From contig CAWBJY010000006.1 of assembly GCA_963789215.1 (NCBI GenBank), forward strand, positions 1 to 64,000: a stretch of DNA of 64,000 bases, read 5' to 3'. The stretch's first letter is position 1, and each line of letters begins with the position of its first letter. Positions 35,234 to 44,760 of this stretch are shown piece after piece. The notes beneath the pieces were generated by a model. It made no database searches and was not told the DNA's origin. It worked only from the letters and a program-made list of their open reading frames with translations. The position numbers were made by a program, and so were the translations under genes. Source of the DNA: Phormidesmis sp963789215 (GTDB lineage: Bacteria; Cyanobacteriota; Cyanobacteriia; Phormidesmidales; Phormidesmidaceae).

Positions 35234-36661
35234 CTAAGCAGACGGAAGCGCCACCGCGCGTCGTGCCTTCTTCTCGAACCAAAGGCCCGCCGCAATAATG
35301 CCTATGCCACAAACGACCAGTACTAAAGCCTTTAGCAGTAAGTCAGTGTCGTACTCAAACATGCGAGTGACTAAGCCAACAACAACAATCCCCACACCGC
35401 CCCAAAATCGATGGCGAATACCTAGCAGCGCCCCATCGTGGAGCATGGCAAATCCGATAAAAAATAGGAGCGTATTTAGCGCTAACGGGCCAACGTTAAA
35501 AGCGCTGCCAAACTGCTCAAGCGAACCCTGAAGCTGACAGAATACGGCTGCGCCCAGTATCAACAAAACAACGGCGAATACGGGTGTTTTCATCCACAGC
35601 TCGCGAAGCTCCAAACGCTGAGAAGACTCTTCAGTAGAGCGATCGCGCCAGCGCAAAAACCACTGCCAGATACCGTAAGCTGCGATCGCCCACAGCCCTA
35701 TTAACCCTACTAAGAACAGAGGCCCTCCCTCAAATTCTGACCTGCTCGACCAACCACCTGCATTCGTCCACATAGTTCGAAAAGAGTAGCCGTAGGTCGC
35801 AATGCTGACAAACCAGATTGAGAGCGATCGCCCAGTTGCTTCAAAGAGATCTGTTCGCCGTCGCCCAAACTGAGCGCGGTACACCCACAGCAAAGCAGGC
35901 GGCAGCATAATCGTTAAGGTCTGCAAAATCGGGTTAGGCCACCCAAACACCAGCCCAGAAGGCAGCAGAACCATTAGCCCCACTCCCCAAATTCCATAGA
36001 GCACTCGCGATCGGCACCCGTGTGCCAGCGGTAAATACAGCGGCGTAATCAGTATTGGCAAATGTCGAATCAGCCACGCTATCCAATCGAGATCGGCATT
36101 TTGAGCGCCCCAGGCACCGCCGATAGTCGCGCCCCAGTAGCTCATAAAAATCAAAACCCACGACAGCACTCCCAAAGAAGTCAGCCGTAGCGCGTAAGCC
36201 ATCACTAATACGCCTAGTCCCCAGACCAAATACAGCCCGTCTACAGAGCCACTTTGGTGAAACATCTGCGACATTAGCCCAATATTTGCGCCCATCAGCA
36301 GCGCCCCGGCTAGCAATAAACCGTTGCCCAATCGCGCTGAGCCCGCCTGCTGTTCCGTTCGCTGCCACACATAAAAGCCAGCCGTATTCACGCTCAAAAA
36401 CGCGCCAAATATCACCGCGATTCTCAGTAGCCTAGACCACGTTTGCCAGTTAGCAGCTACCAGCGTAATTGCGCCTAGGCCCAGGAGGATGCCGCCCAAG
36501 CCCAATAAAACAGCCGTAAAGCGACCGCTAGACCCACTTTCGATTTGGTCAAGCTGATATCGTTGCCGGAGGTGCTCGTATACCTCAAGGTTAATTAAGC
36601 CTTCTTGCCGCCACTGAGCCGACTCATCCCGCAGCTCGCGCCGAAATTTCTCTGTGCTCAT
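35234..36661 (-). CDS. DUF2157 multi-pass membrane protein
   Basis: The 475-aa protein starts with a soluble segment (LRDESAQWRQEGLINLEVYE and LRQRYQLD), characteristic of DUF2157, followed by about twelve hydrophobic helices. It has no catalytic motif. It is probably the first gene of a two-gene transcript with the GDYXXLXY-like protein. Its function is unknown; the architecture would suit a transporter-like or sensing role, but nothing in the sequence shows this. Confidence 0.8.
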   Translation of the reverse strand: MSTEKFRRELRDESAQWRQEGLINLEVYEHLRQRYQLDQIESGSSGRFTAVLLGLGGILLGLGAITLVAANWQTWSRLLRIAVIFGAFLSVNTAGFYVWQRTEQQAGSARLGNGLLLAGALLMGANIGLMSQMFHQSGSVDGLYLVWGLGVLVMAYALRLTSLGVLSWVLIFMSYWGATIGGAWGAQNADLDWIAWLIRHLPILITPLYLPLAHGCRSRVLYGIWGVGLMVLLPSGLVFGWPNPILQTLTIMLPPALLWVYRAQFGRRRTDLFEATGRSLSIWFVSIATYGYSFRTMWTNAGGWSSRSEFEGGPLFLVGLIGLWAIAAYGIWQWFLRWRDRSTEESSQRLELRELWMKTPVFAVVLLILGAAVFCQLQGSLEQFGSAFNVGPLALNTLLFFIGFAMLHDGALLGIRHRFWGGVGIVVVGLVTRMFEYDTDLLLKALVLVVCGIGIIAAGLWFEKKARRAVALPSA

Positions 36662-36833
36662 GATGTTCTCTACCTCGCGTTAAGGCCTCTCGTGTTAAGG
36701 CATCCCGTATTAAGGCGGTGCAAAAGCACACACAACAGAAAATGCCCTCTTTTCCTAAAATTGCAGGAGATGAGAGCACATTAGAGATAGGAGGGTGCCG
36801 GCTTTCGATCCGCACAGCGCTGCGTAATGCTCG

Positions 36834-37463
36834 CTACGCAGAAAACGCCATTTGCCAAAACGCTTTTTCCAGCCGAGCCACCGTTAAAAATACTTCTCTT
36901 GCCTGCGATCGCTCATCCTCACTGGCCGTTGTCAGCGCCCTGTCTGCCTGCTGCTCTAGCACCTTTACATACTCCGTAAAGCCCGCGTTTCCCCATCGCT
37001 CAGCAAACTCCGCATAGGGTTCAGCCATTGGGCTATGCCCTTGCCAGCCCTGGTTATACGCTAGCTCAATGGCCCAAAACGCGGTCGCCTGTATGGCATA
37101 AGACTGATTCGCCAGCCCCTGCATAAACTCGCAGTACTGCTCGCAAGTTGGCTGAGGAGAAACGGATAAATTGAGCGATCGCGCATCCGCCTTCGCCTGA
37201 AACCACAGCAGCTCTTCCTTAATCGCCCCTAGTCCACCGAGCAGCGGATCAAAATGCTCAGCCGGAGCTACTGCCAGCAAGCGAGCTGCCATCCGAGTAA
37301 ATTCAACGACAAACAGCGAGTCCTGCACCAGCCAGGTATTAAACTGCTCAGGCTTAATGCTGCCCTGACGGCATTGCTCTAAAAAAGGATGAACCGTAGC
37401 CGCCTGCCATTCTTCGGAATAATCGGAGAGCAGCGCAGCGCAGGTAAGCGGAGAGATAATCAT
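36834..37463 (-). CDS. TenA/thiaminase II family protein
   Basis: The 209-aa all-helical TenA-family protein has HPFLEQCRQGSIKPEQFNTW and QDSLFVVEFTRMAARL near the N-terminus. The segment equivalent to the active-site cysteine of classic thiaminase II (xPCxxxY) reads ATAFWAIELAYNQGW without Cys. This fits the TenA_E type, which salvages hydrolysed pyrimidine precursors of thiamine. Assigning that subtype is inference. No thiamine genes or riboswitch are adjacent. The 172-bp gap to the DUF2157 gene holds nothing recognised. Confidence 0.82.
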   Translation of the reverse strand: MIISPLTCAALLSDYSEEWQAATVHPFLEQCRQGSIKPEQFNTWLVQDSLFVVEFTRMAARLLAVAPAEHFDPLLGGLGAIKEELLWFQAKADARSLNLSVSPQPTCEQYCEFMQGLANQSYAIQATAFWAIELAYNQGWQGHSPMAEPYAEFAERWGNAGFTEYVKVLEQQADRALTTASEDERSQAREVFLTVARLEKAFWQMAFSA

Positions 37464-37528
37464 AGGATAAATGCTAATTGTAAAGGACAGCAGCGTCTTT
37501 TATAAGAACGACAACCCTGCTTGGGTCC

Positions 37529-37963
37529 TTACGTATTCAGCTTTTGAGTATATCGCTCAATTTGCTCTAGATATTGCGGATAGAGCGTCAGCGCAAAATC
37601 AATAGCACCGTAGATAATCTCTAGATTTATGTCATCGTAATTGTGAACTAACCGATTTCTCAGCCCCGCTGAGGGTGCTATTTTCACAGCTAGATCAGAA
37701 GAAATTGCGCCTATCTTAGCCATTTCTAGAAAAGAACTGCGATAGGTTTCTGGAGGAGGTTGCCCATCGCTCACAACTAAGTGCATGTTGACGTCTATTG
37801 CCGATTCAATCAGCAGGTGCATCAAACGTTCTACTATCAGTTGCCTATTAAAGTCTGCTTTGTACTCGTCTAGACTCAAATCAGCGTTCTTTCGCAACTG
37901 CTTTAGATATTTTTTTATGTTGCTCACTTTTCGAACAACAATATCAAGTTCAAATTGAGTCAT
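37529..37963 (-). CDS. hepT: HepT-like HEPN toxin
   Basis: The 144-aa HEPN/DUF86 protein has the RNase-type motif Rx4HxY at Arg102-His107-Tyr109 (LRNRLVHNYDDI). It is the toxin half of the HepT-MntA system, in which MntA-type antitoxins AMPylate the Tyr of this motif. It starts eight bases after the nucleotidyltransferase stop. The helical region ERLMHLLIESAIDVNMHL is typical. Confidence 0.92.
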   Translation of the reverse strand: MTQFELDIVVRKVSNIKKYLKQLRKNADLSLDEYKADFNRQLIVERLMHLLIESAIDVNMHLVVSDGQPPPETYRSSFLEMAKIGAISSDLAVKIAPSAGLRNRLVHNYDDINLEIIYGAIDFALTLYPQYLEQIERYTQKLNT

Positions 37964-37971
37964 ACCGTCAT

Positions 37972-38403
37972 TTACTCAGCGTTAATCAATTCTGCTTGCC
38001 TAGCCCTACTCTCGAATCCTATGTAGGCCTGTTGAAACCGTCTGAGCTTAGCTGTGTCGGCATATACTTTGCTCGCTTTCACCTGAAACACCCGAAAAGT
38101 TCCAGGGATAGATTCATAGAGTGGCTTACCTTCACGGGCGATCGCAAAAGACAGTAAAGGAGAGGCCGTCCGCAAATCAATTAGATCGATCTGGTCAAAA
38201 GAGATTTCCAACAGCTCAGAAATTTTTTCTTGCAGCGCAAAATACTGCATTCCCATATAGCTATCCGGAGTTTTAGCCACTGCCAAATCCCAGTCGCTTC
38301 GAGCTGCTGCAGTTCCTTTTGCCTGAGAGCCAAACAGCGCAATTAGCTGCACTTCTGGCAGCTGCGATCGCATTTTCTCCTCAATACAGTCTAGATCAAT
38401 CAT
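37972..38403 (-). CDS. mntA: MntA-like nucleotidyltransferase antitoxin
   Basis: The 143-aa protein has the minimal nucleotidyltransferase signature GSx10DxD at Gly25-Ser26 and Asp37/Asp39 (ALFGSQAKG and SDWDLAV). It is the antitoxin gene of the pair and lies upstream of hepT, the usual order. Its ATG is only nine bases after the lipid-kinase fusion stop, so the pair may be transcribed from the housekeeping genes upstream. Antitoxins of this class modify HepT covalently. Confidence 0.92.
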   Translation of the reverse strand: MIDLDCIEEKMRSQLPEVQLIALFGSQAKGTAAARSDWDLAVAKTPDSYMGMQYFALQEKISELLEISFDQIDLIDLRTASPLLSFAIAREGKPLYESIPGTFRVFQVKASKVYADTAKLRRFQQAYIGFESRARQAELINAE

Positions 38404-38412
38404 TAACCCCCC

Positions 38413-39702
38413 TCAATTCATCGCAATCGGAGCAATCACCGTTAATCCTTTCTGAATACAGTCAAACACTACGGGCGTCGTGCCGGTAAGTTCGCCATCT
38501 ACAACAACTTTCTGCGGCGGATTTGTCGTCACCTTCAAGCTCGGCACCCGCAAGCTTAAAATATTCTCATTCTGCGTTGGCTGCTTCACCAGCGCGGCTC
38601 GCAGCAAGTCTGCCACTGCCCCCATACCCTGCAATCTAGCTCCAAAGCCCTGAGCTTCTACCTGGCTGAGGCCAATCGTCACATCGAGCAGGCCATCGTC
38701 GGTTACCACCATGCCAAACCCCTGCGCCATGACCGAACTCGGGGGCGCTGCATTCGCAACGGTAATCGCATTGCACTCAAACTTACTGATCTGCCCGTCA
38801 ATTTCTATCTCGGCTTCAAACGCTGCCTGGTCGGCAAACTGCTGCACTCCAGCCACAATATAGGCCAGCACCCCAAACCGATTCTTCATTTCTCGGTCTG
38901 CTCGCTCTACCGTCTCCGCCTCAAACCCGATACCGGCTAAGAGCACCATCGGCGCACCATTACAGGTTGCCGCATCTACTTGCACCGTTGTTCCGGTCAA
39001 AATATTCTCGCAGGCTCCGCGCACATCAGTTGGAATGCCTAATGCCACCGAAAATGCGTTTGCGGTGCCTCTGGGAATAACCCCAAGCGGCACGTCAGTC
39101 TGAACCACTGCCTCTGCCACTGCCGAAACTGTCCCGTCCCCGCCTGAGGCAATAATTAGATCTGCGCCCGCTGCGATCGCTGCTTTAGCCTGCTCCACCG
39201 GACTCACCTCAGGCTCTGTCAATACCACCTTCACCTGAATTTGCGGCTCTAATATCTGGCGGATCATCCGCAGCTCCTGATTTGGATCGCCCTGCCCAGA
39301 CACCGGATTAAAGATTAAGTGCGCCAGTCGGCTCTTGGCCAAAGACATCACCACCGCTTTCGCCGTCGCCAGATTAGTTGCAATTGGCACATCGTGGAGC
39401 TGGCACACCCGCATCAGCAGGCTCACGCTCGTGCTATAAACATCCGAACTGAGCGAATCGCTCAAAAAAATCACCGCCGCAACGGTGCCTTCTACGACTC
39501 GCGCTGCAATTTGCACATCGCCGCCCATTGCCCCCGGTAGCACAGACTCAACGATGGCATCAGCTCGCTGAGTTAGCGCTGCTCCTGTGCCCTCGGTCGC
39601 TACCAGTTCATAGCGAGAGATAGTTCCCGCGCAGTCTCTGAGAAACTCTACAAGCTGGTCTTTTTGACTGTCGTGAGCAATTAGAGCCAAAGTCGTTGGC
39701 AT
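38413..39702 (-). CDS. Methylglyoxal synthase-like domain fused to a diacylglycerol kinase-type lipid kinase
   Basis: Of the 429 residues, 1-125 are a methylglyoxal synthase-like domain (LIAHD 7-11, GGD to Asp62, Asp82, IATNLATA). Residues 127-425 are a YegS/BmrU-type lipid kinase (LIFNPVSGQGD; ASGGDGTVSAVAEAV; VIPRGTANAFSVALG). By alignment with E. coli MgsA, catalytic His98 and Asp101 are Tyr89 and Ser92 here, while His10, Asp11, Asp62 and Asp82 remain. The synthase activity is thus doubtful. ATG 39702 has AAGG eight bases upstream and is preferred to the GTG at 39711. It begins 24 bp after the UbiH-like stop. Confidence 0.9.
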   Translation of the reverse strand: MPTTLALIAHDSQKDQLVEFLRDCAGTISRYELVATEGTGAALTQRADAIVESVLPGAMGGDVQIAARVVEGTVAAVIFLSDSLSSDVYSTSVSLLMRVCQLHDVPIATNLATAKAVVMSLAKSRLAHLIFNPVSGQGDPNQELRMIRQILEPQIQVKVVLTEPEVSPVEQAKAAIAAGADLIIASGGDGTVSAVAEAVVQTDVPLGVIPRGTANAFSVALGIPTDVRGACENILTGTTVQVDAATCNGAPMVLLAGIGFEAETVERADREMKNRFGVLAYIVAGVQQFADQAAFEAEIEIDGQISKFECNAITVANAAPPSSVMAQGFGMVVTDDGLLDVTIGLSQVEAQGFGARLQGMGAVADLLRAALVKQPTQNENILSLRVPSLKVTTNPPQKVVVDGELTGTTPVVFDCIQKGLTVIAPIAMN

Positions 39703-39726
39703 CGTTAACACCTTTAAAGGAGTCTT

Positions 39727-40992
39727 CTATTTTGCATTAAATTTTGCGCTAATTGGTAGCCTGCCAAAAAAACCCGTCATCAAGCGCAATATTAGCCGCT
39801 TCAAAGGCCCTACGCTATCCAGCACCCGGATTCCGGCCCGCCGAGACAGCAGCAATGGCAAAAACCGATTAGAAAAAGATCGATTCAAAAAATCCGTCAG
39901 GCTCAGCGTGAACCAGTTCTCCGTTCGCCGCCAGCGCTCGTAACGCTTTAGCACCGCTAAGCTGCCTAAATCTTCGCCTTTGATCGCCGCCTGTTCAAGG
40001 ACTTCAGCCAGGGCGATCGCATCTCGTATCCCCATGTTCAACCCCTGCCCGCCTACCGGATGGCAGCAGTGCGCCGCATCCCCAATCAGCGCGACCCCAG
40101 GCCGCACGTAAGCCTTGCTTTGCATGAGCTGCACCGGGAACATCATGGGTTCATTTAGCAGCTTTAGCTCGCCCATCTCATCGCCATAGCGAGCCGTCAG
40201 CTCAGCCAAAAACTGTTCTTTCGGCAGCGCCAGCATCGCCTTAGCCTCCTCATGCGGAGCCGTCCAAACTACCTGGCAGCGATTCTCTGGCAGGGGCAAA
40301 ATTGCAAACGGTCCGCTCGGCCAAAACCGCTCATAGGCCGTGTTCTCGTGCGAGTACTCAGGCTCTAGCACTGCCGTAATGCAAGACTGCCAATATTTCC
40401 AGCCAAAGGTTTCAATTTCTGCGCGATCGCGCACGCCCGATCTAGCCCCGTCTGCGCCTACGACTAGCCCAGTGTGAAACTGCATTCGCGTATTTTCATG
40501 CTCAATCGTTAGCTGCGCCCCGTGAGAACCCTGGCGATCGCAGGTTTCTACCACTGTGCTCTCGCACCAATAGTCAATATTCGGCGCAGCCTTTACCGCC
40601 GATTGCAGCGCCCCCATCAGCACAAAATGCTGCGCCGAATAGTAAACCGCATCGCTGCTGCCATCCTCGGGTCGAAAGGTAATCGCCCGGTTGTAATCCG
40701 CATCCGATAGCTTCACCCGAGAAAAATGCGTAAGCTGCGGCCCCACCTCGTCCCAAAGCCCTAGCCCCGCCAAAATTTTGGCCGACACCGGAGAAAAGGC
40801 ATAGGCCCGCTGCCGATTTGCCGCCGCCTTAGCCGTCTGCGTCTCAATCACCGCTATTCGCAGATTAGACTCTCGCAGTCCGCAGGCAAAAGTTAGCCCG
40901 ACAATGCCGCCGCCTATAACCACCACGTCATAGCGGCGAGTAAATACATCAGAAGGATTATTTGACGGGCGATCTAGAAGATCAGCGATCAT
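39727..40992 (-). CDS. UbiH/UbiF/COQ6-family FAD-dependent hydroxylase
   Basis: The 421-aa flavoprotein monooxygenase has an N-terminal GxGxxG-type VVIGGGIVGLTFACGL, the DG motif VVGADGARSGVR, and the FAD-binding VALIGDAAHCCHPVGGQGLN. In proteobacteria the family hydroxylates ubiquinone precursors. In cyanobacteria a role in plastoquinone or other isoprenoid quinone metabolism is possible but not shown by sequence. It is probably the first gene of a four-gene transcript running into the lipid kinase, mntA and hepT. Confidence 0.92.
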   Translation of the reverse strand: MIADLLDRPSNNPSDVFTRRYDVVVIGGGIVGLTFACGLRESNLRIAVIETQTAKAAANRQRAYAFSPVSAKILAGLGLWDEVGPQLTHFSRVKLSDADYNRAITFRPEDGSSDAVYYSAQHFVLMGALQSAVKAAPNIDYWCESTVVETCDRQGSHGAQLTIEHENTRMQFHTGLVVGADGARSGVRDRAEIETFGWKYWQSCITAVLEPEYSHENTAYERFWPSGPFAILPLPENRCQVVWTAPHEEAKAMLALPKEQFLAELTARYGDEMGELKLLNEPMMFPVQLMQSKAYVRPGVALIGDAAHCCHPVGGQGLNMGIRDAIALAEVLEQAAIKGEDLGSLAVLKRYERWRRTENWFTLSLTDFLNRSFSNRFLPLLLSRRAGIRVLDSVGPLKRLILRLMTGFFGRLPISAKFNAK

Positions 40993-41104
40993 AAAGTTAG
41001 GCGGTCACCTTTCAGGTGAGACGTTTCGGGAGGAGGGGCTTCTGGCCTGCCTCCATTCGGACTGTTCATATCCCTTTACATTCTTACGCGCAAACACAGA
41101 TTCA

Positions 41105-41875
41105 TCAACCCATCACGTCCAACATCACCTCATCCGACATTTCAAAATTCGCCGTTACCGTCTGCACATCGTCAGACTCTTCTAGCGCATCGATCATCTT
41201 TACCAGCGAAGTCGCCACGTCTGTATCTTCTACTACCACGGTATTCGCGGGAATCCAGCGCAGGTCTACCTCGCGCACTTCGTAGCCCGTCTGCCTTAGC
41301 GCCGCGCTCACCGCTTCTAGCTCAGACACCTCACAAAAAATCTCTGCTCCCGGCGTCTCTTCATCAATCTCGTCAACTAGCTCATAAGACTCAGCGCCTG
41401 CCGCTAGCGCAGCTTCAAACAGCGGCTCCTCTTCGATTTTCCCTGCTAGGGTCACCACGCCTTTTTGCTCAAACATCCAGCCTACGCAGCCGGTTTCTCC
41501 CAAATTGCCGCCGTTTTTGCCAAACGCCATGCGCAGATCCGCCGCCGCCCGATTGCGATTATCTGTGAGCGCTTCAATCAGTACCGCTACGCCGCCCGGC
41601 CCATAGCCCTCATAGCGAATCGACTCAAAGTCGCCTTCGCCCGCTAGCTGCCCGCAACCTTTTGCGATCGCCCGGTCAATCCCGTCGTTCCCAAATCCTG
41701 CGGCTTTGGCCTCATCGATTGCCGTTCGCAGCTGAAAATTACCGTCCGGGTCGCCGCCGCCCTGCTTTGCCGCCACAATAATCTTTCGCGATATTTTGGC
41801 AAACGCCTTTCCGCGCACCGCATCTACCCGCGCCTTTTGCCGCTTAATATTTGCCCACTTACTGTGTCCTGCCAT
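41105..41875 (-). CDS. YebC/PmpR family protein
   Basis: The 256-aa protein begins MAGHSKWANIKRQKARVDAVRGK, the hallmark of the YebC family. Members are described as DNA-binding regulators or, more recently, as factors that help ribosomes through difficult stretches. The length matches the family. It lies 41 bp downstream of glk on the same strand, so co-transcription is likely. Confidence 0.96.
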   Translation of the reverse strand: MAGHSKWANIKRQKARVDAVRGKAFAKISRKIIVAAKQGGGDPDGNFQLRTAIDEAKAAGFGNDGIDRAIAKGCGQLAGEGDFESIRYEGYGPGGVAVLIEALTDNRNRAAADLRMAFGKNGGNLGETGCVGWMFEQKGVVTLAGKIEEEPLFEAALAAGAESYELVDEIDEETPGAEIFCEVSELEAVSAALRQTGYEVREVDLRWIPANTVVVEDTDVATSLVKMIDALEESDDVQTVTANFEMSDEVMLDVMG

Positions 41876-41916
41876 CGGTGCGCTGTGTTCTCTGCTATGT
41901 TCTCTTGAGTGATTCG

Positions 41917-43041
41917 CTACTCCACGTTAGCAGTTGCCAAAACCGCAGTCTCGGCGCTCACGGCCATTGCCTCTTTATAAATCCGCGTTGCCTTAATCGT
42001 CGCACCAATTAAACCCACATGCTGATTGAGCACTACGCGCACCGGCACCTCGTCTAGCAAATGGCTGACTCGGCCCTTACTCGTAAACGCCTGCATAAAC
42101 TCGCCTGTCTTAATCAGCTCTAGGTTCTTCGCCGTTACGCCACCGGCAATGTACAGGCCCCCACGCGGCAAAAACTTCAGCGAAATATTGCCCGCCTCCG
42201 ACCCATATGCTCGAATGAAAATCTCCATTGTCTTTTGCGATAGCAAATCCGTTTTCTCTGTTGCCGCCTGAGAAATCATCGCCGCCGGATCGGCTAGTTC
42301 GCTGCGCTTTCCTGCCGAGCGCTCCCACATATCCATAATTTCGCCAATTTCTTTAGACTCGCTCGCATATTGGCGATCGCGCAAAAACTGATAGATCGAG
42401 ATAATTCCCTGCCCGGAAACCACCCGCTCCTCAGACACTCGAGAAATTCCGTGCTTTTCGATGAGGTACTTCCGCAGCTGAAACTCTAGCTCCGACTGCG
42501 GCGCAAAATCCACATGCCCTCCTTCCGAAGGAAACACCGAATACTCGCCGCCAGAAGGCAGCAAAAATCCCTGCCCTAAGCCTGTACCTGCTCCTAACAC
42601 CGCCATTGGCGAATGAAGATTAGGCACCCCTGCTCGCAGCTCGTAAATATCTTCAGGCTTTAGGCCCAGCACCCCATAGCCAATGGCTTCAAAGTCGTTA
42701 ATTAGCTGCACGCTTGGAATATTTAGCGCCCCGCTCAAAAACTCGGCTCTCAAAAACCAGGAGAGGTTCGTGAGCTGAGAGGTATTGTCTACAATTGGGC
42801 CTGCGATCGCAAAGCAAGCTGCCTGTGGCTTTACTATCCCAGCGTGATCCGAAGACTGCGCCAAAAATTCTCGCACCATGGGCACAAACTCAGGATAGTC
42901 CCCGCTGTGAAACTTCGCCTCGTACAGCGTCTCTATTTGGGCCTCATGACTAACGTGCGATCGCACATCCGCATCATCCACCTGCGCCAGCCGCAAAATG
43001 GTCTTAGTTCCGCCAATATCGCCAGAGAGAAGTTGTGTCAT
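41917..43041 (-). CDS. glk: Glucokinase
   Basis: The 374-aa enzyme phosphorylates glucose with ATP to glucose-6-phosphate in the cytoplasm. It belongs to the Glk family rather than ROK: GDIGGTKTILRLAQ at the N-terminus (phosphate 1), LINDFEAIGYG with catalytic Asp, and VLGAGTGLGQGFL. The length fits cyanobacterial Glk (about 345-355 aa) with a short C-terminal extension. It diverges from trpB with a 287-bp spacer. Confidence 0.95.
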   Translation of the reverse strand: MTQLLSGDIGGTKTILRLAQVDDADVRSHVSHEAQIETLYEAKFHSGDYPEFVPMVREFLAQSSDHAGIVKPQAACFAIAGPIVDNTSQLTNLSWFLRAEFLSGALNIPSVQLINDFEAIGYGVLGLKPEDIYELRAGVPNLHSPMAVLGAGTGLGQGFLLPSGGEYSVFPSEGGHVDFAPQSELEFQLRKYLIEKHGISRVSEERVVSGQGIISIYQFLRDRQYASESKEIGEIMDMWERSAGKRSELADPAAMISQAATEKTDLLSQKTMEIFIRAYGSEAGNISLKFLPRGGLYIAGGVTAKNLELIKTGEFMQAFTSKGRVSHLLDEVPVRVVLNQHVGLIGATIKATRIYKEAMAVSAETAVLATANVE

Positions 43042-43328
43042 GGATATAGAAAATTAAGAGAAATAGTAAGTCGAACTAGCCAGCTAGATTATCTAACTGT
43101 CTGTTTAGGCAAACAAGTCCACAGTAAACAAAGAACTTGGGAAATGATAGTCGTCATCAGTCGAATTTCTCTGTTAGCGTTCTATTTGCGACTTGTTTTT
43201 TATCTTATATCCTTTTATCTGAAGCCCCGAGTCATATAAAATGGGGAACTTATAAATTTTGCCTTCGCCCCCCGTTCATGAGTAGCTACAAATTCATGAA
43301 TACTATACGTCAACATAGGTAACGACCC

Positions 43329-44609
43329 GTGACCCTAACGCCTTTGCAAACCAAAAAAACTGCGCCTGAACCCACCAGCGCCACGCCCCTCTCGCTCGAA
43401 GCTCGCCCCGACAAACTCGGACGCTTCGGCCAGTTCGGCGGCAAGTATGTCCCCGAAACCCTCATGCCCGCACTTAAAGAGCTAGAGGAAGCGTATTATC
43501 GCTATCGCGACACCGCGGAATTTCAGACCGAACTCCAGGGTCTGCTCAAAGACTACGTAGGCAGAGCCAATCCTCTTTACTTTGCAGAGCGCCTGACGCA
43601 GCACTATGCTGCTAAAAGTAAAGGGGCGGACGGTAGCGGCCCTCAAATTTACCTCAAGCGCGAAGACCTCAACCACACCGGCGCACATAAAATCAACAAC
43701 GCCCTCGGCCAGGTTCTACTCGCCAAGCGTATGGGCAAAAAGCGCGTGATTGCGGAAACCGGAGCCGGACAGCATGGCGTCGCTACGGCCACCGTCTGCG
43801 CTCGCTTTGGCCTAGAATGCGTCATCTACATGGGCGTAGAAGACATGGAGCGTCAGGCCCTGAATGTCTTTCGAATGAAGCTAATGGGCGCAACTGTTAG
43901 CCCGGTTAGCGCTGGCAGCGGCACGCTTAAAGACGCTACTTCTGAAGCCATTCGCGACTGGGTGACCAACGTAGAAGGCACTCACTACATCCTTGGCTCT
44001 GTCGCTGGCCCGCATCCCTATCCCATGATGGTGCGAGACTTTCACGGCGTTATTGGCGTAGAAACTCGCGCTCAGTGCTTGGAAAAATGGAACGGTAAGC
44101 CAGACATTTTGCTCGCCTGTGTTGGCGGTGGCTCTAATGCCATGGGCCTTTTTCACGAGTTTGTTAACGACACCGAAATTCGGCTCATTGGGGTGGAGGC
44201 TGCTGGCGAAGGCGCAGAAACTGACAAGCATGCAGCGACGCTCACTAAAGGGAGAGTCGGCGTTTTGCACGGTGCTATGAGCTATCTGCTGCAAGATAGC
44301 GAAGGGCAAGTAACCGAAGCGCACTCAATTAGCGCTGGACTCGACTACCCCGGCGTTGGCCCCGAGCACAGCTATCTCAAAGACCTGGGCCGCGCTGAGT
44401 ACTACAGCGTGACCGATGCGGCCGCGCTCGAAGCCTTTCAGCTAGTGTCTAGACTAGAAGGCATTATCCCCGCTCTTGAAACGGCTCATGCGTTCTCTTA
44501 TTTGGAGACACTTTGCCCAACGCTCACCAACGAGAAAATTGTCATCAACTGCTCTGGTCGTGGTGATAAAGATGTGCAAACGGTTGCTAAAGTTCTTAAA
44601 TTCGATTAA
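43329..44609 (+). CDS. trpB: Tryptophan synthase beta subunit
   Basis: The 426-aa PLP enzyme joins indole with serine to make tryptophan. KREDLNHTGAHKINNALGQ contains the Schiff-base lysine (about residue 120), GAGQHGVATATV binds substrate, and CVGGGSNAMGLF is the phosphate-binding loop. The start is GTG at 43329. The first 25 residues form a variable extension before the conserved GRFGQFGGKYVPETLMPAL. It is not next to trpA, as usual in cyanobacteria. Confidence 0.98.
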   Translation: MTLTPLQTKKTAPEPTSATPLSLEARPDKLGRFGQFGGKYVPETLMPALKELEEAYYRYRDTAEFQTELQGLLKDYVGRANPLYFAERLTQHYAAKSKGADGSGPQIYLKREDLNHTGAHKINNALGQVLLAKRMGKKRVIAETGAGQHGVATATVCARFGLECVIYMGVEDMERQALNVFRMKLMGATVSPVSAGSGTLKDATSEAIRDWVTNVEGTHYILGSVAGPHPYPMMVRDFHGVIGVETRAQCLEKWNGKPDILLACVGGGSNAMGLFHEFVNDTEIRLIGVEAAGEGAETDKHAATLTKGRVGVLHGAMSYLLQDSEGQVTEAHSISAGLDYPGVGPEHSYLKDLGRAEYYSVTDAAALEAFQLVSRLEGIIPALETAHAFSYLETLCPTLTNEKIVINCSGRGDKDVQTVAKVLKFD

Positions 44610-44690
44610 GCCGATTCAGTTGGAGTTAGCTCGGTTGAGTCAGCTTAATTGAAGGAAGCCGAGAAAACTAGTCGAAATAGGTCTAATGTA

Positions 44691-44713
44691 AGGGCACGGC
44701 ATCGCTGTGCCCT
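44691..44713. other. Inverted repeat between trpB and the exonuclease gene
   Basis: AGGGCAC at 44691-44697 pairs with GTGCCCT at 44707-44713. A short inner GC/GC pair may extend it. No T tract follows on the plus strand, so it is not a standard terminator. It ends 36 bp before the ribosome site of the next gene. Confidence 0.5.
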
Positions 44714-44760
44714 CTCGATGTACGGCGGCCTTAGGTATATCAACCGGTCAGGAGAGTTGG

